NCBI GenBank assembly: GCA_014360565.1
Contig: JACIXH010000021.1
Coordinates: 1-40,576, forward strand
Length of the DNA stretch: 40,576 bases
Direction of reading: 5' to 3'
Source of the DNA: Nocardia sp.
GTDB taxonomy: Bacteria; Actinomycetota; Actinomycetes; Mycobacteriales; Mycobacteriaceae
The position numbers were made by a program, and so were the translations under genes. A model generated the notes under the pieces. It was not told the origin of the DNA. It worked only from the letters and a program-made list of their open reading frames with translations, and did not search any database. Shown piece by piece: positions 1-8,127 of the stretch. How positions within the stretch are numbered: the first letter of the stretch is position 1; each line of letters starts with the position of its first letter.

Positions 1-64
1 TATCGACAACTTTCGTCTCGGGCGAGTGTAGGCAGTGTGCCAACCCTGCTCGAACTCGGCTAGC

Positions 65-80
65 CCTACTGTCCAGTAGG
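65..80 (-). terminator. Hairpin downstream of sseA
   Basis: A perfect 6-bp inverted repeat (CCTACT, loop GTCC, AGTAGG) lies about 43 bases past the sseA stop codon. It has no T-tract, so it is only a possible terminator. The rest of bases 1-122 shows no gene. Confidence 0.35.
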
Positions 81-122
81 TCGCAGGTCACACTACGCGG
101 CGTCCGATGATGTGAACATGTT

Positions 123-1100
123 TCAAATGATCTGATTCGCGACACCGGGTTCGGTGCCGGTGGCGATCGGCACGCGCACCGAGTTGCCCCATTCGATCCA
201 GGAACCGTCGTAATTACGCACCGACCTGCGGCCGAGCAGGAATGTCAGGACGAACCAGGTGTGGCTCGACCGCTCGCCTACCCGGCTGTACACGACCAGA
301 TCCTCGTCGGGCAGTGCGCCGTAGACCTCGTCCAGATCGGCGCGTGAGCGGAAACGGCCGTCGATCGTGGCCGCGTTGGTCCACGGGATGTTCACCGCGG
401 TCGGGACGTGGCCGTCGCGCTGGGTCGAAGACGGCGGGCCCGAGGAGGCGGCGGAGCGTAACCACGCGGTTCCGCGCGTGGCGGGCGATGCCTCGCCGCC
501 GTTTTCCTGATCGAGCGCCTTGTCGTCGAGCTCGCCTGTGTACTCCTGCGCCGAGCGCACATCGACCAGGGGTTTGCCCAGCCGGGCGAGCACCTCCTCG
601 CGGAACGCGCGCGCGGTGGAGTCGTCGCGCACGACCTGCGGGTAGTCGCTGGGCGTGGGGTAGGGCTGGTCGAAAGTGGTGTCGCGCTCCTCGGAGATCC
701 AGGCGTCGCGGCCGCCGTCGAGCAGGCGCACGTCCTCGTGGCCGAACAGCGTGAAGATCCAGGCGGTGTGCGCGGCCTGGGCATTGCCGCGATCGCCGTA
801 GACCACAATGGTGTCGTCGCGCTCGATACCCTTGGCGCGCATCAGTTCGGTGAAGCGCTTGCCGTCGATATAATCGCGGGTCACCGGGTCGCTCAGGTCG
901 CCACGCCAGTCGATCTTGACCGCGCCCGGGACATGGCCGATGTCGTAGAGCAGGATGTCATCGTTGGACTCGATGATTCGTAAACCACGCACGCCGATGT
1001 TTGCGGACAGCCATTCTGTGGTTACCAATCGATGCGGGACTGCGTAGGAACCGAAGGCGGGGTGCGGATCCGGGGCAACGGGCACGGTGTGGTCCTTCAC
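123..1100 (-). CDS. sseA: Thiosulfate sulfurtransferase (tandem rhodanese), SseA-like, catalytic Cys replaced by Ser
   Basis: A 325-residue two-domain rhodanese; the family moves sulfane sulfur from thiosulfate or mercaptopyruvate to acceptors through a Cys persulfide. The N-terminal domain (about 25-140) ends in LLDGGRDAW. The C-terminal domain (about 170-310) carries the active-site loop [13 protein letters not shown]. In the usual family motif the residue after Tyr is the catalytic Cys; here codon 272 is AGC (Ser). The rest of the loop is intact, so the fold is kept while classical activity is doubtful. The N-terminal domain has YGDRGN at the equivalent loop, as expected for its non-catalytic half. 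GTG at 1100 (VKDHTV) was chosen because the longer frame upstream runs into the divergent regulator and reads as low-quality Arg/Ser-rich sequence. Synteny with sseA-maf-accE5-accD5 supports the name. Confidence 0.88.
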   Translation of the reverse strand: MKDHTVPVAPDPHPAFGSYAVPHRLVTTEWLSANIGVRGLRIIESNDDILLYDIGHVPGAVKIDWRGDLSDPVTRDYIDGKRFTELMRAKGIERDDTIVVYGDRGNAQAAHTAWIFTLFGHEDVRLLDGGRDAWISEERDTTFDQPYPTPSDYPQVVRDDSTARAFREEVLARLGKPLVDVRSAQEYTGELDDKALDQENGGEASPATRGTAWLRSAASSGPPSSTQRDGHVPTAVNIPWTNAATIDGRFRSRADLDEVYGALPDEDLVVYSRVGERSSHTWFVLTFLLGRRSVRNYDGSWIEWGNSVRVPIATGTEPGVANQII

Positions 1101-1182
1101 GCGAGTTGGGTGGGTGCGAGCACGGTGTGGTCGCAGCCGATGGTAAGTCTGTGGTGGCGCATCACGAATCGACACAATGGGC

Positions 1183-1210
1183 GAATAAAGCGCACGGATG
1201 TCCGATAAAG
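1183..1210. promoter_or_regulatory. Paired TAAAG direct repeats in the sseA/regulator divergent promoter
   Basis: GAATAAAG at 1183-1190 and CGATAAAG at 1203-1210 are direct repeats 20 bases apart, about two helical turns. They sit in the 133-base divergent intergenic region just before a strong Shine-Dalgarno (GGAGAGGAGG) for the regulator. They could be half-sites for that regulator; this is inference from position only. Confidence 0.25.
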
Positions 1211-1233
1211 TCTCTGGAGAGGAGGGGTGAGCT

Positions 1234-1998
1234 ATGTCCGATTCTTGGCCGCGACGGCGACTGCTCGCGATCCTACGTGGCGCCACCGAGCCCCTCGATG
1301 CCCAGGAACTGGCCCGCATCACCGGACAGCACGTCACCACCGTCCGATTCCACCTCGACGTCCTCACCCGTGAATCCCTGGTTCGCCAGTTCCAGCAGCC
1401 GCCACGCGGTCGCGGACGCCCGCGGATCGGCTATCGCGCGGTGCAGCGCTCGGTGGGGTACCAAGAGCTCGCCCAGGTCCTCGCCGACCATCTCGGTCCC
1501 GATCCGGTCACCCGCTCCGCCGCCGCCGTCGCCGCCGGGCGTGCGTGGGGCGCGCGGATGGACATCGGCACACAGCCGGTGGAAACCCTCGCCGATGCCA
1601 GGGACATCACCATGTCGTTGATGTCGGAGCTCGGGTTCGCGCCCGAGAAGGAGCCGACCGGCGAGACGCCGGAGCACGTTCAGATCAACCTCACCGCCTG
1701 CCCGCTGCGGGAACTGGCCCGCTCGCACTCCGAGGTGGTGTGCGGAGTGCACATGGGGCTCATGCGGGAGGTACTCGAACGCAACGGCGCCGGCGGCCGG
1801 GTGGACGTGCAGTTGCATCCCTTCGTCGAGCCCGAGCTGTGTACCGCCCGGCTCGACCTCACGATGTCGGCACCCGATCGCGCCCCGGCCAAGGAGCCGG
1901 GTGAGCAGCACGTGATCGCGCCGTCAGCCCCGCGGATCCCGCCACAGCTGCGTGACACCGACACCGACTTCTTCGAGCAGTCGGCGCAACAGCGGTAG
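1234..1998 (+). CDS. HTH transcriptional regulator with C-terminal cysteines (SufR-like architecture)
   Basis: A 254-residue protein. An N-terminal winged helix (about 8-75; [20 protein letters not shown], then [10 protein letters not shown]) is followed by an effector-type domain. That domain holds three cysteines: one in TACPL, one 14 residues later in VVCGVH, and one in ELCTAR. SufR-type repressors share the winged helix plus C-terminal Cys cluster that binds an iron-sulfur cluster, so redox or Fe-S sensing is plausible but not shown. The ATG start follows a very strong ribosome site. It diverges from sseA across 133 bases, suggesting it controls sseA or itself. Its last 75 bases overlap the 3' end of maf tail-to-tail. 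Confidence 0.75.
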   Translation: MSDSWPRRRLLAILRGATEPLDAQELARITGQHVTTVRFHLDVLTRESLVRQFQQPPRGRGRPRIGYRAVQRSVGYQELAQVLADHLGPDPVTRSAAAVAAGRAWGARMDIGTQPVETLADARDITMSLMSELGFAPEKEPTGETPEHVQINLTACPLRELARSHSEVVCGVHMGLMREVLERNGAGGRVDVQLHPFVEPELCTARLDLTMSAPDRAPAKEPGEQHVIAPSAPRIPPQLRDTDTDFFEQSAQQR

Positions 1999-2598
1999 TC
2001 CGATCCCGATGACGCTGGACGGGTCACCTTCGATCCGGTCGACGAACCAGCCGCCGAGCCCGTCCAACGTGAACGCGCCCGCCACCTTCAACGGTTCGCC
2101 CGACGCGATATAGGTATCCAGTTCGTCCGGCGTCGGCTTCGCGAAATGCACCGTGGTCCTGCTGCATTCGGCCGATTCCGCGACGATCGCGCCCTCGCGC
2201 ATGCGCAGTACGCAGTGCCCCGTGATCAGATCGGCGCTGCGGCCCGCCATCGTGGCCCACCGCTCGCGCGCCACCTCGGGGGTATGCGGTTTGCCCTGGA
2301 GCTGACCGTCCACGAGCAGCATCGAATCACAGCCGACCACCACACAGTCGGCGTTGAGCCCGGGAATGGTGGCGGCGACGTCGGCCGCCTTGGCGCGGGC
2401 CAGGGCGACGACGACATCCTCGGAGGAGGTACCGGCAGGCAGCGCTGCCGATACCGCGTCCTCGTCCACGCCCGAGACCCGCACCACGGGGTCGATGCCC
2501 GCGGTGCGCAGGATCCCGAGCCGGGCAGGCGAGGCCGACGCCAGAACCAGCGTGGTCACCGCGCCATCAGCCCGATCAGCCGGCTCGAGCTCCGGCAC
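1924..2598 (-). CDS. maf: Maf-family nucleoside triphosphate pyrophosphatase
   Basis: A 224-residue Maf/HAM1-fold enzyme. The family hydrolyses non-canonical or modified NTPs to NMP plus pyrophosphate and was first linked to septum formation. Visible signatures are LASASPARLGIL near the N-terminus (conserved SxxR), GCDSMLL, GKPHTPEVARERW, and the C-terminal run from VAGAFTLDGLGG through [19 protein letters not shown]. The GTG start at 2598 lies one base after the accE5 stop (TGA, G, GTG), so the genes are probably translationally coupled. A second GTG 13 codons in (VTTLVLASASP) is closer to the usual family start and cannot be excluded. The 3' end overlaps the convergent regulator gene. Confidence 0.9.
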   Translation of the reverse strand: MPELEPADRADGAVTTLVLASASPARLGILRTAGIDPVVRVSGVDEDAVSAALPAGTSSEDVVVALARAKAADVAATIPGLNADCVVVGCDSMLLVDGQLQGKPHTPEVARERWATMAGRSADLITGHCVLRMREGAIVAESAECSRTTVHFAKPTPDELDTYIASGEPLKVAGAFTLDGLGGWFVDRIEGDPSSVIGIGLPLLRRLLEEVGVGVTQLWRDPRG

Positions 2599-2599
2599 C

Positions 2600-2929
2600 T
2601 CAGCGCAGATGCGACAGCATCGGGTACACGTACGGCGAGAACGGGTTCGTGCCCCGATGCATCATCGTCGATGTACCCCAGGCGTCGGCCGGTTCGTTCG
2701 TACCGCCCGCTGGTGCGTTGGCCGACGCCGCGCTCAGGACGGCGACCAGTGCCGCGATGTCCTGATCGGTGGGCGAGCCCTTGAGAATGCGGAACAGCGG
2801 CTCGCCCGCGGCTTCGACGGGGGCCTGGGCCACCGCGTCTGCCGGTAGTTGAGCCTCTTCGACGAGTGGTTCGACGACGAGCTCGAGCTCGGCGACTGTC
2901 AACACGTCTTCTTCTGCCACAGTTGTCAC
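2600..2929 (-). CDS. accE5: Acyl-CoA carboxylase epsilon subunit
   Basis: A 109-residue small subunit of the actinobacterial acyl-CoA (propionyl/acetyl-CoA) carboxylase; the epsilon protein bridges and stabilises the AccA3-AccD5 complex. The C-terminal half carries FRILKGSPTDQDIAALVAVL and ends in a Trp/Met/His-containing tail (ADAWG to MLSHLR), the recognisable family core. The N-terminal half is acidic and variable. The GTG start at 2929 was chosen because GGAAGG lies about nine bases upstream; an in-frame GTG at 2950 has weaker support. It sits between accD5 (gap about 130 bases) and maf (one-base gap), the expected operon order. Confidence 0.88.
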   Translation of the reverse strand: MTTVAEEDVLTVAELELVVEPLVEEAQLPADAVAQAPVEAAGEPLFRILKGSPTDQDIAALVAVLSAASANAPAGGTNEPADAWGTSTMMHRGTNPFSPYVYPMLSHLR

Positions 2930-3058
2930 AGTGCCAGATCCTTCCTGCACTTACTTCGCTTCACAGCGCGGTTGCCGCGATCATTCCGGGTAGAACCGCG
3001 CTGATCAATAGTTGCTTCCCACAATCAGTGTGCGCGGCTCTTCGGGAATATCGCGTTT

Positions 3059-4699
3059 TCAGAGCGGAATGTTGCCGTGTTTCTTCGGCGGCAAGGTCAC
3101 CATTTTGCGTTCGAGCAGCCGCAGCGCCGACACGATTTGGCCACGGGTGTGCGAAGGCGGGATGACCGCGTCGACGTAGCCACGCTCGGCCGCGACGTAC
3201 GGGTTCACCAGAGTGTCCTCGTACTCGTTCTGCAGCTCGAGGCGCAGAGCATCGACGTCGTCGCCGTTCTTGGCGGCGTCGGCGAGCTGTTTGCGGTACA
3301 CGAAGCCGACGGCCCCCGAAGCGCCCATCACGGCGATCTGCGCGGTCGGCCACGCCAGGTTCACATCGGCGCCCATGTGCTTGGAACCCATGACGTCGTA
3401 GGCGCCGCCGTAAGCCTTGCGAGTGATGATCGTGATCTTGCCCACAGTGGCCTCGCCGTAGGCGTAGAGCAGCTTCGCGCCGCGGCGGATGATGCCGTTG
3501 TATTCCTGGCCGGTACCGGGCAGGAAGCCGGGCACGTCGACCAGGGTGATGATCGGGATGTTGAAGGCATCGCAGGTGCGCACGAAGCGCGCGGCCTTCT
3601 CCGAGGCGTCGATGTCGAGGCAGCCGGCGAACTGGGTCGGCTGGTTGGCGACGATGCCGACGCTGCGGCCGTCCACCCGGCCGAATCCGCAGATGATGTT
3701 CATCGCGCGCTCGGCCTGCACCTCGAGGAACTCGTCGTCGTCGAGCAGACGGCGGATGACCTCGTGCATGTCGTAGGGCTGGTTCGGTGAATCCGGGATG
3801 ATCGTGTCGAGCTCGATGTCCTCGTCGGTGAGGGACTCGTCGATCGCACCGTTGATCGGGTCGGTGGGCGCGTGGCGCGGGGCCTCGGCGCGGTTGTTGC
3901 TCGGCAGGTAGCCCAGCAGGTCCTTGACGTAGTCGAGGGCGTCCTGCTCGCCGGAGGCGACGTAGTGGGCAACGCCGGACTTCACCATGTGGGTGTGCGC
4001 GCCGCCGAGGTCCTCCATCGAGACCTCTTCACCGGTGACGGTCTTGATCACGTCGGGTCCGGTGACGAACATCTGCGAGGTCTGATCGACCATCACCACG
4101 AAGTCGGTGAGCGCGGGGGAGTACACGTGACCACCCGCGGCGGCGCCCATGATCAGCGAAATCTGCGGGATCACGCCGGAGGCCTGCACGTTGCGGTGGA
4201 AGATCTCGCCGTAGAGCCCGAGGGAGACGACGCCCTCCTGGATCCGCGCGCCCGCGCCTTCGTTGATGCCGACCAGCGGACGGCCGGTCTTGATCGCCAG
4301 GTCCATCACCTTGACGATCTTCTCGCCGTAGACCTCGCCGAGCGACCCACCGAACACGGTGACGTCCTGGGAGAAGATGCACACGTCGCGGCCGTCGATG
4401 GTGCCGTATCCGGTGACGACACCGTCACCGAGCGGGCGGTTGTTCTCCAGGCCGAAATTCACGCTGCGGTGCTTGGCGAGGGCGTCGAGCTCGACGAAGG
4501 AGCCTTCGTCGACCAGGGCGAGGATGCGCTCGCGCGCGGTCATCTTGCCCTTGGCGTGCACCTTGTCGACCGCGGTCTCACCCATCGGGTGTTGCGCTTC
4601 TTCCAGCCGATTCCGCAGATCAGCCAGCTTCCCGGCGGTGGTGTGGATATCGGGGGTGCCCGCCGATTCCGATGCGGGCTGCTGCTGGACACTCGTCAT
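3059..4699 (-). CDS. accD5: Propionyl/acyl-CoA carboxylase beta (carboxyltransferase) subunit AccD5
   Basis: A 546-residue carboxyltransferase of normal length for the family. It transfers carboxyl groups from carboxybiotin on the alpha subunit to propionyl- or acetyl-CoA, giving methylmalonyl-/malonyl-CoA for (methyl-branched and mycolic) lipid synthesis. Seen are the N-terminal crotonase-like half ([51 protein letters not shown]) and the C-terminal half ([35 protein letters not shown]). It ends in [10 protein letters not shown]. It starts at ATG 4699 and diverges from birA across 113 bases, pairing a biotin-dependent carboxylase with the biotin ligase. Confidence 0.96.
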   Translation of the reverse strand: MTSVQQQPASESAGTPDIHTTAGKLADLRNRLEEAQHPMGETAVDKVHAKGKMTARERILALVDEGSFVELDALAKHRSVNFGLENNRPLGDGVVTGYGTIDGRDVCIFSQDVTVFGGSLGEVYGEKIVKVMDLAIKTGRPLVGINEGAGARIQEGVVSLGLYGEIFHRNVQASGVIPQISLIMGAAAGGHVYSPALTDFVVMVDQTSQMFVTGPDVIKTVTGEEVSMEDLGGAHTHMVKSGVAHYVASGEQDALDYVKDLLGYLPSNNRAEAPRHAPTDPINGAIDESLTDEDIELDTIIPDSPNQPYDMHEVIRRLLDDDEFLEVQAERAMNIICGFGRVDGRSVGIVANQPTQFAGCLDIDASEKAARFVRTCDAFNIPIITLVDVPGFLPGTGQEYNGIIRRGAKLLYAYGEATVGKITIITRKAYGGAYDVMGSKHMGADVNLAWPTAQIAVMGASGAVGFVYRKQLADAAKNGDDVDALRLELQNEYEDTLVNPYVAAERGYVDAVIPPSHTRGQIVSALRLLERKMVTLPPKKHGNIPL

Positions 4700-4813
4700 G
4701 GGTTGCGAGTGTAACGAGTGACACCGTCGCGCACCACGGCAGTCTCGCTTACCGGCCAGTAGAGAAACCCCAGCTAGGTATGGTCATGATCAGTCACAGA
4801 GAAGTCCAGTAAC

Positions 4814-5611
4814 GTGCCGAGAATGAACAGGGCACCCATCGATGTACAGGGTCTGCGCAGCTCGCCGGGCCTGTCGTTCTACGACCGGATCGATGTAGTC
4901 GAGTCGACCGGATCGACCAACGCCGACCTGGTCGCCCGCGCGGCCGACCCCTCCACCGACCGCCACGCCCTGCTCGCCGAGGAGCAGGTGAGCGGTCGCG
5001 GCAGGCACGCCCGCGCCTGGGTGAGTCCGCCCCTGGCGCAGATCTCGTTGTCGATCCTGGTGCGCCTGCCGGGCATCGACCCCGCCGCGCTCGGCTGGTT
5101 GCCGTTGCTCACCGGCATCGCGGTGGTCGACGCGCTGCGCGGCACGGCAGGCGTCGCCCCGGAGCTGAAGTGGCCCAACGACGTTCTGCTCGACGGCCGT
5201 AAGCTCGCCGGCATCCTGGCCGAAGTCGCCGCGACCGGCGTCGCACCAGCGGTGGTGGTCGGCATCGGGATGAACGTCGACCTCGACGAGTCGGAACTGC
5301 CTGTCGCCCATGCGACTTCCCTGTCGCTGGCCGGTGCGCAGACCATCGACCGCACCGCCCTCGCCGCGGGGATGCTGACCGAGTTCGCGCGCCGCTTCAC
5401 CGCGTGGGAGCGCGCGGGCTGGGACAGCGCCGAACTCGCGGCCGCCTATCGCGATCGCTGCGCCACGATCGGGGTGGACGTGCGCGCCGAACTTCCCGGC
5501 GGAAAGGTCGTCACCGGCGTCGCGACCGGCATCGACGACACCGGGCGACTGCTCATCGGCGACGAAGCGGTATCCGCGGGCGACGTCTCCCACCTGCGCG
5601 GACAGTACTGA
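4814..5611 (+). CDS. birA: Biotin-[acetyl-CoA-carboxylase] ligase, monofunctional
   Basis: A 265-residue biotin protein ligase that activates biotin with ATP and attaches it to the carboxylase carrier domain. Motifs include ESTGSTNADL, the biotinyl-AMP loop VSGRGRHARAW, and KWPNDVLLDGRKLAGILAEV. There is no N-terminal DNA-binding helix-turn-helix, so it is a group I enzyme without repressor function. The C-terminal SH3-like domain ends in DVSHLRGQY. The start is uncertain: GTG at 4814 gives 265 residues, ATG at 4823 gives 262; neither has a clear ribosome site. It is divergent from accD5. Confidence 0.94.
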   Translation: MPRMNRAPIDVQGLRSSPGLSFYDRIDVVESTGSTNADLVARAADPSTDRHALLAEEQVSGRGRHARAWVSPPLAQISLSILVRLPGIDPAALGWLPLLTGIAVVDALRGTAGVAPELKWPNDVLLDGRKLAGILAEVAATGVAPAVVVGIGMNVDLDESELPVAHATSLSLAGAQTIDRTALAAGMLTEFARRFTAWERAGWDSAELAAAYRDRCATIGVDVRAELPGGKVVTGVATGIDDTGRLLIGDEAVSAGDVSHLRGQY

Positions 5612-5622
5612 GACAGTACTGA
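5601..5622. repeat. 11-bp perfect tandem duplication at the birA stop codon
   Basis: GACAGTACTGA occurs twice head to tail (5601-5611 and 5612-5622). The first copy contains the birA stop codon TGA, so the duplication leaves the protein unchanged. Confidence 0.9.
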
Positions 5623-5647
5623 GGACGGGCCCGAATCGGACCCGTCC
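5623..5647. terminator. Hairpin between convergent birA and desaturase
   Basis: GGACGGG at 5623-5629 pairs with CCCGTCC at 5641-5647, and inner CCG/CGG pairs extend the stem with one mismatch. It lies in the 46-base gap between two convergent genes. It has no T-tract but is well placed as a bidirectional terminator. Confidence 0.6.
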
Positions 5648-5657
5648 CCGGCGCGGA

Positions 5658-6626
5658 TCAGCGTGCGGCCGCACCCGCGGTCGCACGCTCGGCCACCACG
5701 CGCTCGCGCGCCAGCAGCCGGTCGCGCTGTTCCTCGAATCGCAGCACGTCCTTCTCCAGCTTGTCGATGAACAGTGCCAGTTCATCGCGCGCCGCCTCGC
5801 CGCGCGCGCCGAAGTCGTTGCGGTCGAAGATGTTCCACTGCTTGAGCACCGGCCGGATCACCTCGTCGAGGTGCTGGCGCAGGTCGTAGATGCCGTGCTT
5901 GGCCATCAGCACACCGTTGCGCCGCCAGTTGGGCATGCCCGCGCCCGGCATCTGGAAGTTGGTGAGCACCTTGGTGATCGCGGGCATCGACTGATCGGGG
6001 GCCAGGTCGAGCGCGGCCGCGCACAGGTTGCGGTAGAAGATCATGTGCAGGTTCTCGTCGGTGGCGACGCGGGCCAGCATCTTGTCGGCGACCGGGTCGT
6101 CGCAGACGCGACCGGTGTTGCGGTGGCTCACCCGGGTGGCCAGCTCCTGGAACGTCACATAGGCGACGTTGACCAGGAAACCGCCCCAATTCGCCGGCGC
6201 GTGCGCGCCCTGGGTCATGTGCACCATGCGTGCTTGTTCTAGCGCCACCGGGTCGACGCCGCGGGTGACCACGAGGTAGTCGCGGATCACGATGCCGTGG
6301 CGGTTCTCCTCGGCGGTCCACCGCCCCACCCAGGTACCCCACGCGCCGTCGAGGGAGAAGTTCTCGGCGATCTCCCGGTGATAGGAGGGGAGGTTGTCCT
6401 CGGTGAGCAGGTTCGTGATCATCGCGGCCTTGGCGACATCGGTGAGCCTGGATTGCCCTGGCTCCCAATCGCTGCCGCCCATCGCGGCGAAATTGCGGCC
6501 TTCCTCCCACGGAACGTAATCGTGGGGATTCCAGTCCTTGGCGATGGCGAGGTGCCTGTTGAGGTTCTGTTCGGCCACAGGTTCGAGGGCCGTGAGGATT
6601 TCGAGCTGAGTCAGATCATCGGTCAC
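5658..6626 (-). CDS. Acyl-[acyl-carrier-protein] desaturase (DesA-type)
   Basis: A 322-residue soluble di-iron desaturase of the stearoyl-ACP Delta9 family, which introduces a double bond into ACP-bound fatty acids using O2 and ferredoxin. The two carboxylate/histidine iron-binding motifs are WTAEENRHG and ATDENLHMIFYR, spaced as in the family. The C-terminal helix (ALFIDKLEKDVLRFEEQRDR) is charged and probably coiled. The GTG start at 6626 is set by GGAGG five bases upstream; a GTG four codons earlier is possible. Mycobacterial DesA proteins feed mycolate and unsaturated fatty acid synthesis. Its place between birA and the PH-domain gene is not in the M. tuberculosis order as recalled. Confidence 0.9.
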   Translation of the reverse strand: MTDDLTQLEILTALEPVAEQNLNRHLAIAKDWNPHDYVPWEEGRNFAAMGGSDWEPGQSRLTDVAKAAMITNLLTEDNLPSYHREIAENFSLDGAWGTWVGRWTAEENRHGIVIRDYLVVTRGVDPVALEQARMVHMTQGAHAPANWGGFLVNVAYVTFQELATRVSHRNTGRVCDDPVADKMLARVATDENLHMIFYRNLCAAALDLAPDQSMPAITKVLTNFQMPGAGMPNWRRNGVLMAKHGIYDLRQHLDEVIRPVLKQWNIFDRNDFGARGEAARDELALFIDKLEKDVLRFEEQRDRLLARERVVAERATAGAAAR

Positions 6627-6754
6627 GCGTGCCTCCACTGTCGATGTCGAGCAAGCAGATATGGGCAAAACCTGGCATCTAGCGTGTAATCCACAGTATC
6701 GCCTCGGCCGTGGCATCGAGAAATGCGGTGTGCCAGCGCGGTACTGTTCGGAGC

Positions 6755-7288
6755 ATGGGTTACCCGGAGGATGTCCTCGCGCCCGACGAGCAGCTGATCC
6801 TGCACCGCCACCCGCACTGGAAAATGCTGGTCTGGCCCATCGTCTTTCTCATCGCCGCCACCGCGGTCGCCGGTTTCCTCGGCGGGCTGGCCTGGCGCAA
6901 CACCACCGGCCACGTGCGCACGGTGCTGCTGATCCTGATCGGCCTGATCTGGTTCGGTCTGATCGCGTGGCGGGTCGTCGCCCGGGTGATCGCCTGGAAG
7001 TCCACGCATTTCATCGTCACCGGGCGACGGGTGCTGGTGCGTCAGGGCGTGGTCACCCACACCGGCATCGACATCCCGCTCAGTCGCATCTCCAGTGTGC
7101 AGTTCCGCCACGGTCTGTTCGACCGGGTACTCGGCACCGGCACGCTGATCATCGGCTCCTCGTCGGAGGAGCCCCTCGAGTACGACGATGTGCCCCAGGT
7201 GCAGCAGGTCCATTCGCTGCTCTACCACCAGGTATTCGAGGCGGGCCGCTCCGCCAACGAACAACACTGGGGTGGCGGCTACCGTTGA
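6755..7288 (+). CDS. PH-domain membrane protein (bacterial PH / YdbT-like), Rv3278c-like
   Basis: A 177-residue protein. After a short cytoplasmic start (GYPEDVLAPDEQLILHRHPH) there are two hydrophobic segments at about residues 28-47 (MLVWPIVFLIAATAVAGFLG) and 60-80 (VLLILIGLIWFGLIAWRVVA). A bacterial PH domain (bPH2) follows, with the typical WKSTHFIVTGRRVLVRQGV and IPLSRISSVQF strings. The ATG start is preceded by GGAG. The function is unknown; bPH2 proteins are membrane-anchored and probably scaffolding. It lies between the desaturase and a two-component system. Confidence 0.85.
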   Translation: MGYPEDVLAPDEQLILHRHPHWKMLVWPIVFLIAATAVAGFLGGLAWRNTTGHVRTVLLILIGLIWFGLIAWRVVARVIAWKSTHFIVTGRRVLVRQGVVTHTGIDIPLSRISSVQFRHGLFDRVLGTGTLIIGSSSEEPLEYDDVPQVQQVHSLLYHQVFEAGRSANEQHWGGGYR

Positions 7289-7289
7289 G

Positions 7290-7412
7290 GCGCCCGACGC
7301 GCAGCGTTCCAGTGCTGCGCACCGCCCCAGCGCAGGCGGAGGTTTCGCACCGGGGGCGCCGACGCGCAGCGTTGCTCAGCTGCGCACGGCCGTAGCGCGG
7401 GCGGAGGTTCGC
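7290..7412. repeat. Two imperfect direct repeats, 65-bp period
   Basis: Two copies of a roughly 58-base unit fill the gap between the PH-domain gene and the response regulator (about 7290-7348 and 7355-7412). Three blocks are identical at exactly 65-base spacing: GACGCGCAGCGTT (7296 and 7361), CTGCGCAC (7315 and 7380) and GGCGGAGGTT (7335 and 7400). Each unit can fold, since GCAGCG and TGCGC arms are partly complementary. There is no protein-coding character. Confidence 0.8.
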
Positions 7413-7425
7413 TTAACCTGTGCAC

Positions 7426-8124
7426 ATGACCGCAGTCCTGCTGGCCGAAGACGACGAGGCGATCGCCGCACCCCTGTCGCGCGCACTGGGGCGTGAGGGC
7501 TACACCGTCACCGTCGAACGCTTCGGACCCGCGGTGTTGCGCCGCGCGCTCGAGGGCAATCACGATCTGCTGATCCTCGATCTCGGCCTGCCCGGCATGG
7601 ACGGGCTCGAGGTGTGCAGGCAGGTTCGCGCGAGCGGCGCCGATCTGGCGGTGCTGATGCTCACCGCCCGCACCGACGAGGTCGACTTCGTCGTCGGTCT
7701 CGACGCGGGCGCCGACGACTACGTCGGCAAACCCTTCCGGCTGGCCGAACTGCTCGCCCGTGTGCGAGCTCTGCTGCGGCGCAGCGGAATCGGTGACGAT
7801 GCCGTAGAGGTGGGCGCGATCCGGCTCGAACCCGCGGCGCGGCGCGTGCTGGTGAACGGGGCCGAGGTGAACCTGGCCAACAAGGAGTACGAGCTGCTCA
7901 AGGTCCTCATCGACCGGGCGGGTCAGGTGGTCTCGCGCGAGACCATCCTGCGCGAGGTCTGGGGCGACGCCGACCTGCGCGGCTCCAAGACCCTCGACAT
8001 GCACATGTCCTGGTTGCGTCGCAAGATCGGGGACGAGGGCCCGATGGCCGAGCGCCGCATCGTCACCGTGCGTGGGGTCGGGTTCCGGCTCAACACCGAC
8101 GGACCCACCTCGCACCGAGGCTGA
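7426..8124 (+). CDS. Two-component response regulator, OmpR/PhoB family
   Basis: A 232-residue regulator. The receiver domain (1-115) has the acidic pocket LLAEDDE, the phospho-acceptor Asp52 in LLILDLGLPGMDGLEV, Thr in MLTARTDEVDF, and Lys in DDYVGKPF. The C-terminal winged helix (about 130-226) shows LANKEYELLKVLIDRAGQVV, then WGDADLRGSKTLDMHMSWLR and VRGVGFRL, which bind DNA. ATG 7426 was chosen; GTG 7420 is an alternative. It lies three bases before the histidine kinase, so the two form one operon. The signal is unknown, and the pair is not in the matching M. tuberculosis block as recalled. Confidence 0.95.
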   Translation: MTAVLLAEDDEAIAAPLSRALGREGYTVTVERFGPAVLRRALEGNHDLLILDLGLPGMDGLEVCRQVRASGADLAVLMLTARTDEVDFVVGLDAGADDYVGKPFRLAELLARVRALLRRSGIGDDAVEVGAIRLEPAARRVLVNGAEVNLANKEYELLKVLIDRAGQVVSRETILREVWGDADLRGSKTLDMHMSWLRRKIGDEGPMAERRIVTVRGVGFRLNTDGPTSHRG

Positions 8125-8127
8125 CGG

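Noticed and set aside
1101..1367. 89-codon N-terminal extension of sseA
   Set aside because: It would overlap the start of the divergent regulator and reads as Arg/Ser-rich non-family sequence.
3872..4714. Long open frame antisense to accD5
   Set aside because: Shadow of the carboxylase gene; no recognisable domain.
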